Source of the DNA: Trogon surrucura
Taxonomy: Eukaryota > Chordata > Aves > Trogoniformes > Trogonidae
Length of the DNA stretch: 64,000 nt
NCBI GenBank assembly: GCA_020746105.1
Contig: CM036636.1
Span: 6,386,001 to 6,450,000, forward strand
Reading direction: 5' to 3'
The translations under genes were made by a program, and so were the position numbers. The notes below the pieces were generated by a model that did not search any database, was not told the DNA's origin, and saw only the letters and a program-made list of their open reading frames with translations. Each line of letters begins with the position of its first letter. Position 1 is the first letter of the stretch. Positions 50,781 through 64,000 of the stretch are shown here, piece after piece.

Positions 50781-53700
50781 GATGTTTATTTAAATATGTG
50801 GATGACTTTTTTTCCATTGTTACAAGGTCAATATTCGCTTTCAAATGGAAGCACTTTATTCGGTTGAATTCTGTCTCCAGAAATGAATGGGCAACACCAG
50901 AACCTTTTACATTGGCAATGAAATCACAACACTGAGATGCCACCGAAGTCTAGAGATCAGTGCTCAAACACACATACACACACATATACAAATAAAAAAG
51001 TGCTCGACATCATCATGTTAAAATAGAATTTGGCTTCTTTTTTAGGTCTTTTGACACTTCAGGCAGGAAAACAGAAAACAAAGAACAATATGCATCAAAC
51101 TAAATGAACTTCTGAAAAATACTCAGCATTAAACACAACTTTCAGTATCAGTAAATATGTTTCTTCTCTATTTACACGTGTTAAGAAAGGGCATTAGAGA
51201 CTTTTGCTGGGGATAATGAGATTTCGTAGGATGTACGGTCCGCTCTTCTGGGCAAGATTAGTAAATTCAAGCAGAGTTTTTATAAACCAGTCACATATTT
51301 AGTCCTTCAGGTTTTGCAAAAGGTAAATTCTACAAAACTACTCGTTCATTACCCTGGATAAAGGCAGTGGAATAAATGTGTGTAGGCTATGGGATGTGGC
51401 CTTTGCTATTTTTTTCTTGCAGTAAGTTTTAAGATCTGAGCTTTCAGGAACTAGTTGCCAAGTTTATAAAAACTCCATACATGGTCTTTCAATAAATCTT
51501 TTGAAGAAAATCAGTCAGCTAAAGCTAATGCTCCTTCTAAAGCGCTGTTTAGCAACACAGACATTGCAATTGTTCAAATGTTCCACAGAGGCTGACAATA
51601 ATATACTGTCCACCTAGATTAAATATATAAAAGCAAACTTTTTTCTAGTTTTTTTTACATAGATGGCACGACAGTAGGTGAAAATGAATTCTTCTAGCTG
51701 CTGATTCAACAGTGCATTGGACACGAGAATAAAAATACTGCAGCTAAAAATATTTTAAAGATATTTTTGCACACCTGTTAACTGCTTAACCATTCAGATC
51801 CCGTGATAGATGGGTGCAACGAAGCCTTTGCAGGAACCTCTGTGCGAAGCCACAGGTGCCGACCGTGCGGACCCCGCTCTGCTCTCGGAGGCTCGTGGAT
51901 CTCAACAGTTAAGCGAGCACAGTAGCAGCAACGATAAGGATGGGGAGTTAATTGATTATGACCCTTCCAACGCCTCTAACACTGTAGCTGAACGGCCTCA
52001 GCGTTGGTACCGCCCGCACTTCGACGCAGGCTCCGGAGCCACTTGGATTCGATTAAAAAACCAACCTCTTGCTGGCTGATGCCTGCAGATATTAAGCACC
52101 GTCATACAACAGCTACAGTACTAAGTGTAGGACTGAGGGACTTTGTCCTATTCAAAATAAAGGTTGGTATCTCGAATGGAGAGAAGGGGACAGAGTTATG
52201 GACACAACACGTAACCCGACTCAAAAATTACTTCATCCTGAGTGGGGCAGGCCTGGGCCACCCCCGGCACGGAGAGGACGTGGTTCCTGGACACGCTTCT
52301 ACGCGAGACCCTGCCCGAAAGCACAGCAGGCAGCAAACCAACACGTGTTTGCAAGCGAAGCAAACCTGAGAGGTTTCATTTTAGGATCACTGCCCCTAGT
52401 GGCTTTCCACATCAATTATCTCCAGTTCGGGGGGGTTTTACAAAATACACTGAAGAGCACAAAGAGCAAGTAGATTCCCCCAGAAGATCTCTCTACGTTG
52501 ATCTACGAATAAACGAGGCCCTCGGGAGCTGCGAAGTAGCAACCGATTCTTGCGGGGCTCAAACAGGTACAAGACAACTGAGAAGTGGTGAAAGATTCGG
52601 GGGAAACCAAGCTTATAAAGCAATTGACCCTTTTCTTAGGCAGTTGAGGTCCAGATGGTGTAACTTTGGAGATATTACAGCTCTCTCTCCACTGCATGAC
52701 ACGGTAAAGTGCAGCATCACTTATCATGCTACTTCTGCTTCAAATAAGACCATGTGAGAACAGGATGGGCACAATTCCCGTTTGGCTTCTGGGTCGAGGT
52801 CCAGTCCATGGCAAGGTGGGAGAACGAAATAGAGCGGGGCTTCTTTTTTTCTTTTCTCGTATTTTTTCTAAAAAAATTCTCTTACTCAAACGTTAGCTGA
52901 TGAGAATGCACAAGAAGTCATGCAAAAGGAGAAGGCAGGTCTGAAATGCTGAAAAAACAAACCGACAAAAGAAAACTGCAAAGAGAATAAACGCTGATGA
53001 GCCACAAAATAACGCGACCCTCAGGAAGGTGGGCGCAGGCAAGGCAACAGGGCGAGCATGCAGACTGAAACGAGAGCCAAACGGAGGCCTTTGTGACGAG
53101 CAAAATGGGGCTTCAAACCAAAATGCCGGTGTCTGTGTGTGTGTGTCTGTGTGTGAGAAAGAGAAGGGAGAGAGGAGAGGGGAATAAAGAGGAGGGAGCA
53201 GAGAGAACAAGCAGGAAAACAAGCGTACATACGTGAGCTCGAAGGCTTTCAGGAAACAGCAAGGTTGTAAGGATTTAATACTTGGAATGAGCATCAGCCT
53301 AGATTTTTTTTTTTAATTAAAAAAATAAAGGCTGACAAGTATTAGTGACCCTTTGGGGAAAGCAGACTATTGAACAATGCACGCGGATCAAATTTAACAT
53401 CTGCAAATTCAAAGCCCAGTCCAGCTGCTGTAACACTGTTCCGGGGGAGGCTTCCCGCGTCTCCGCGCCTCCCTGCCACGCTCCCGGGTGAGACCACCTG
53501 CAGGATCAGCACTAAAGGCACCGTGTGAAAAGCTGGTGGAGCAGTGCACACATTCAGATGGACTGAGGGACGAGGGAGGGCAGAAGACAAGACCATGCGC
53601 GGGACTCTCTGGTTACCCTTTGCGCCAAAGGGCAGCCAGCAGCGCTTCGACCGGCGCTGGGAGGAACCGGGTGGGGGGAAGGTGTTGGTTACGCTTACGG

Positions 53701-53961
53701 AGGGGCTGTGCTGAGGTGGGAGAAGAGTGGGAAGGCTGGTAAGTTAATCTGAGCCACAAGTAGCATGCCATGAAAAAGAGCAAGCATCTGAATGGTATTG
53801 GGATGGAATTTAGGCCTTAATTTTTCAAGTAGGAACTCCAGACAAGACTGGGAGTCTGGCTTTCACGAGTGTGTTTTATTTGCCTGCAGGGTAAACAGAC
53901 CATTTTGTTTCTCCTTCTGTGACAAGCTCGCCCCGAGGTTCTTGCACCAGCACAAACACCT
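50781..53961 (-). other. Candidate distal FNBP1 3' UTR (after the Asp-Ser ending)
   Basis: AT-rich sequence continues from the alternative coding segment at 53,969. Minus-strand AATAAA candidates are at 50,855-50,860, 50,785-50,790 and 50,695-50,700, which give a 3' UTR near 3.1-3.3 kb. That is comparable to the long FNBP1 3' UTR known in mammals. No other gene is visible. Confidence 0.55.
53129..53156. repeat. TG/TC microsatellite
   Basis: A short imperfect (TG)n tract interrupted by TC, inside the candidate distal 3' UTR of FNBP1. Confidence 0.9.
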
Positions 53962-53969
53962 TTAGGAAT
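53962..53969 (-). CDS. FNBP1: Alternative FNBP1 terminal coding segment (Asp-Ser-stop)
   Basis: A strong minus-strand acceptor (T-rich tract, TTATGTTTTAG ending at 53,970) precedes ATTCCTAA. Joining G at 58,488, just before GT in the upstream exon, to this segment reads GAT TCC TAA, so the protein would end NAKDS. Human FNBP1 is remembered to end LDKNAKDS. The donor (gtgcta) is weak, which fits alternative use. Only 8 nt are coding; the rest of the exon is 3' UTR. Confidence 0.7.
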
Positions 53970-54819
53970 CTAAAACATAAGAAAGACAAAAAGAAAGAGA
54001 CTGGATTAGAAAGAGGCTGGGAGAAACAGGATCCCTTAAGAGTAGCACTACCTGCAGGAGGTTAAAGCAAAAACGACATCCAAGCATCTACCAGGTTACA
54101 AGGGGCTGAGGAAGGTTCCAGAAAGGGGCACATGTGGCAGCAGTTACTGTCCCCTCCCAGCCCTTCCCGGGGACACAGCTCTGCTCTGGGAGGAGGCTGT
54201 AAAACGCTGGAGCAGGACCCTGCCAGCACTTTATTAGCGCCACAAAGACAAGAGCTTTTTAGTTTTCAGTCTGCAAAGGAGTATTGTACCAAGTGACAGC
54301 TCCAGACACCACGAATGGTACTGAAAAAATGACATAAAGCTAAAACAAAAAGAATTTTGCAGACAACTCCAGACTAGCTATCCTTTCCACAACAGGCTGC
54401 AAAGAATTTTCACTCTTAATGGACACTCAAAAATAAACAGGTAAGTGAAAGCAGTTTCAGCCTCTTCAACCCATCCTTTGGCACACTCCTGTGCTCACAG
54501 ACTTGCGGCCAAGGGTAAGTTTTCTCTTTGGCCAAGTGAAGCTACAACCCAGAAGTGTGGTCTGGCCAAAGAGACCGCTGCATCCAAGGGAATACAGGGC
54601 GAGTCCACACCTCCCTCCCATTCGAGAGGGCAGGGGAACCTTCCCATCAACTTCACACACACTTCTACAAAACAAAAACCTCCAACAACAAAATAAGTTT
54701 CCTGAGAAAGAATTGAATTTGTACTTGGTGTGGGCAGCAGGTGAAAAGCAGCTCTGGGCCATTCGCTTTCCCTTAGTGAAGTTAAACTTCAATGAATCGC
54801 CATAAAAAAAAAAGCCTCA

Positions 54820-57800
54820 CAAGAATGAGAAAATAGAATGTTTATTAGAAGAAGACACCATGGTACATCAAGCTATAAAGAGAATCCTGACAGATGATGA
54901 TTCTTTAAAAAATAAGAATAGAAATGAAACAACCACACTGGCCAGATTTAGCAAACCTTAACACAAAGCAAAACTTTCTACACCAAGTCCAACCCGATGC
55001 AGGCAACTGAGTAACCAAAAACACTTTTCAACATAAGAGGAACTGTGTAGTTATCAAAACGACAGCTAGGTTAAGCAGAAGGAACAGCCTATAAAACCAT
55101 TTGTATTTATACATATATAAAAGGATAAAAACAATTCAAATTCAAGTAACTTTAGTTTTTAAGTTATGTTATATACAACTTTTTTTTTTATATACTGGGA
55201 GAACTAAGGGCAAGTATTTAACAAAAGGATTTTCAAAAGCCACAGTCCAGTTTATAATTATTGTCTCCTAAATAATTTGGCAAGCATTAAATAATCAGAT
55301 ACATCCTAGATAAAAAGTGCATCAGCATGGTTAACTTTTACCTATTTACTTTTATCAGTCAAGGCTCTGCACAATGGTTACAGCGAACAAACAGCAGAGC
55401 TGCAACACCGAGAATCACAGAGCAACGAGTTTATTTCTACGGCTGGAGGTGAGGAGGAACAGACCCACAGGCGGCGAAAGAGCCGAAACGCTCGCCAGCC
55501 CACAGCTCCAAATTTTTCTTTATCAGGAAGTTAAACTTTACAAAACAGCCCATACTCCTTGCAACGGTGTCTATCCAAAAAACCTGTTATTTCACGCAAG
55601 TTCTTTTGCGCTCTCACATCACTTCACAACATCCCTCAGTGAAAGACAGTTTTGTTCCCAAGAAGATGATGAGGTACCACATTCAAGACAAACAGTACGG
55701 TCGGTCTTGAGCAAAAATGCCCGACTAGTTCTTGTACGCGACAGCCGTCAGCACCAGATACGCGACGGGCAGAAAAGCCCCGTGAGACGCACGGAGGAGT
55801 TTTCTTCCTCCTCCCCCAGCAGCGCAAGGCTGGCGTCAGCCCCGAAGCACGAGTTTACATACAACACATCCAATTCTACGTCTGCATGGGTTTTCCCATT
55901 TGTAACAGTTTTCTGTGAGCATCACAAAAAGAATCAACTGTGCTGGCTCTCGTTTCTATAAGGAAGGACAACAATGCTGTTCACAACTAAATTCACACAG
56001 TCGGGCCAGCGCTTTCATCGACAGCGATGCACAGTAAAATCTGAAGAGGTGAACTTATGTGTGCATCAGCTGAGTGAACGGTACCTAACAGAGTCTTTCC
56101 TTGCTGGAGATAGGACATGTGCATTCATCTCTTCTACAGAAAACCTTCCGAAATACAGCGCTTAAAACAACCGTAGCAGCAAACCAGTAGGACAAAAGGT
56201 GAATGGGCCTATGCAAACCTACTCAGAGATTTTCTGAAGTGATTTGTACACATCTGGAAAAAAAAAAAAAAAGGCAAAACAAGATAGACATTACTGTTCC
56301 TTTTTGTGACAGGGTCTTCTAGCTGGAGATACCATTGCAAACTCTACAAGCAGCCCTCACACAGGTATTTGCAGGAGTACTCAGCCCTCACTCAGCTCCG
56401 ATGATGACTACAATCAGGAGGGCGACAGCAGCACACGACTTACCTGTCCCATTCACCTCAGGTGCAGCAGCAGAGCCCTGACAACACCAGCTCCAGCCGA
56501 CCGAAAAAGCTCGCCAGCTGCCCAGTGGCTTTTCAAAGCATTTAGCAGTTGCATTTCTCAGGCAGAGCTGCCGTTGGCTCACGGCGCCAGCCCGAGCTGG
56601 AAGAGCCACCGACACGCTCCGGGCTGGCGTGAGTGCTTCCAGCCTTCATGCAACTAACCTTTAGAGCTAACAGCTGCTCAAGCTTCTTTCCATAAAGAGG
56701 AGGAGAGAACTACTAAAGTTTGAAAATGCTTTAGTATTTACAGCATCACTTTGAGGAATATTGTAGCTCCTGCTTCATGGACTGAATAAAATCCTTTCTA
56801 CTGATATATTGAAAGTCAGATGAGAAATGTGCAGCTTGCAACAAAGGTTGTTTTTTAAACACAGCAGCACTTCCCCCAAATCTTTATATGGCTACTGGGA
56901 CTTTTTACGTAAAGTTCTCTTCTAGCTTTTCTTTTTAACCAGAGAACTGAAAAATGAAAGAGGTAACTATTCTAATTCCTTTACATTACATAGTCAGAGA
57001 TACATTTCATCCCACTGACGTGAATCATGTCACGTATCGGAGGGCAGGAGAGCCCCGCTTGTTATTTAAGACAGACTTAGATGCCACACTAGCTGAGCTG
57101 TTTCAAGCAGCCTGCGCCACTGAACAACAAATTTTCCAGCAGGAGAATAATGCTGCTTTCAGCTATTCCCGCACACAAAGCAGTTGATCTCCACAGGAGA
57201 ACACAAGGGGAAGAGATGGAATCCCCCGCTCTGTGCTTCCTGCCTTGCTCTGGATGTGAAGGTGAACACACGACCCACGTTCCCCTTTCAAAGTTTAACA
57301 AAAGCTGACGGAGCAGCAGACAAGGCACTGCGCTGATTAACGCCGAATCCAAGACCGTGAACTGATGCAGCTCCCAGAGACAGTCCCACTGCTCCTCCCC
57401 TCCTGCTGCCTACAGAGCCCAGTGAGAGCAGCTCGCTTGTGAACTGGATGAGGCAGCTTGGTTCCCACCAAGAACTCTAAGGTCTAAGAAACCCAACAAC
57501 ATCTGAACAAAAGTGACCGAACAAAACAGAGATTATTTAACAGTGGACTCCCAGCGTACCCTGATTTGAAACAGGACTAAAATATTTTGATTTCTTGGTG
57601 TATTACACTACCAGATGTTCATTGTTCTAGCACATATTCTAGGCAGGATTCCCCTGTAGCACTGCTTGCTTACACGATCCACCTGTTTGTGAGGAGTTAA
57701 AAGCAACAACAAAAAAGAAGATCATGGAGTCTAAATTCTGAGTGTCTTCACTGATCGTGTGTGAGCAAAAGTTTCAATCTTTAGTTATGGTCATCCGAAA

Positions 57801-58467
57801 TTACTGCATTTCATCTGAAACAGCAAATATACCCAAAAGACCATTTTCTGAACTGTATTAAGGTGGGAAAGAATAGATGATCTTTCTTAACGTCAGTGTT
57901 TTTCTGATGTACCAAGGGTGACAGAGTGCTGTAGAGACAGGCTTTGGGCAGATGTCTCCTTCCCCTTCCAAACGCCTTAACTAAAAGACGACCAGGTTTC
58001 AATCTAAAAGGTCCAGAGAACACATCAGGCTCTGAAAAGCTACCACACTGAGACACAAACCACAGCCTACATATCTCCTGTATAACGTTCCGCTGAACCG
58101 GTCTGGGACAAACAGCTGACTCGTGAGGAGGTCTGAGGTGCCACCTGGGTATCTGAGGAGAGCCCATTTTACGTCATCCCAACCAGATTTGCATTTCCCC
58201 GCACTGCCGGGTGCACGACGGCAGTGAGGGCTGCAGAAGCACCGTCTAGGAAAGGCTGCAGTTTCCCTCTAGTTTTACAGTCTACCGCACTATCCTTCTC
58301 TGATCAAAGAAAAAGCATGTTTCGCAGTACAGTAAGCCATATTAGTCCACGTACGAAATAATGCACTTTGTGGCATTGTACAGACTTTTGAAAGGCTCTA
58401 TCTGCAACACAGAGCCGTTTCAGGGTTGGATATCTCTGTGAAAGCAAATAAAGTAATAATAATAGTA
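54820..58467 (-). other. Candidate proximal FNBP1 3' UTR (read-through ending)
   Basis: Noncoding sequence after the TAA at 58,468 when the last exon is read through. A canonical minus-strand AATAAA at 54,841-54,846 follows a long AT-rich stretch and could end this form. When the alternative splice is used the same region is the last intron. No coding exon is recognised within it. Confidence 0.5.
54841..54846 (-). terminator. Candidate polyA signal of the read-through FNBP1 form
   Basis: tttatt on the + strand, AATAAA on the minus strand, about 3.6 kb after the read-through stop codon and 0.87 kb before the alternative terminal exon. Confidence 0.4.
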
Positions 58468-63885
<5,418 letters not shown>

Positions 63886-64000
63886 CTGCACAGAGTAGAA
63901 CGAAGGGGAGAGAAAAAAAAAATCAGACCCTAAAAGAATCCTTCAGGATTGCATTTTGAAAACAGCTCACAAAAATCTGTCCAAAATCACAGTGGTCTGA

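Overview
This is a vertebrate nuclear window, almost certainly from a bird. Its genes have spliced exons with GT-AG introns, it carries several fragments of CR1 (the dominant avian LINE), and it has compact GC-rich promoters. The gene order TOR1B(+), TOR1A(-), C9orf78(-), USP20(+), FNBP1(-) is the same as on human 9q34.11. The species cannot be fixed from the sequence alone.

Layout. Positions 1 to about 9.6 kb are gene-poor intergenic DNA with ancient MIR pieces. TOR1B (9,999-13,824, + strand, 5 coding exons, 342 aa) starts in a CpG island. Its introns 2 and 3 each carry a decayed copy of the same LTR-like repeat. TOR1A (18,827-22,594, - strand, 5 coding exons, 343 aa) converges on it tail to tail. 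Exons 2, 3 and 4 of the two torsins are identical in length and phase (266, 176 and 128 nt), as expected of a local duplication. C9orf78 (23,511-28,038, - strand, 9 coding exons, 288 aa) lies upstream of TOR1A and shares a CpG-island divergent promoter with USP20. USP20 has 23 coding exons (31,878-45,922, + strand, 910 aa). The last part is the 3' end of FNBP1 (- strand): five coding exons cover about 226 C-terminal residues (HR1 coiled coil and SH3), and the F-BAR half lies beyond the right edge. FNBP1 has two possible C-termini. One is read-through of the last exon; the other is a splice to a tiny coding segment 4.5 kb downstream.

Functions. The torsins are ER-lumen AAA+ ATPases of the nuclear envelope. 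C9orf78 is a spliceosome-associated protein. USP20 is a deubiquitinase. FNBP1 bends membranes and recruits actin regulators in endocytosis. They are conserved neighbours, not a pathway. I found no new biological system. The points most worth checking are the paired LTR copies flanking TOR1B exon 3, the Asp-Glu replacement at the site of the human DYT1 GAG deletion, the in-frame upstream ATG of TOR1A inside a YY1-type motif, a 24-bp triple repeat beside the TOR1A promoter, and the alternative FNBP1 C-terminus.

Exon borders were read by eye from splice signals, reading-frame continuity and remembered protein families. UTR ends and transcription starts are candidates only.
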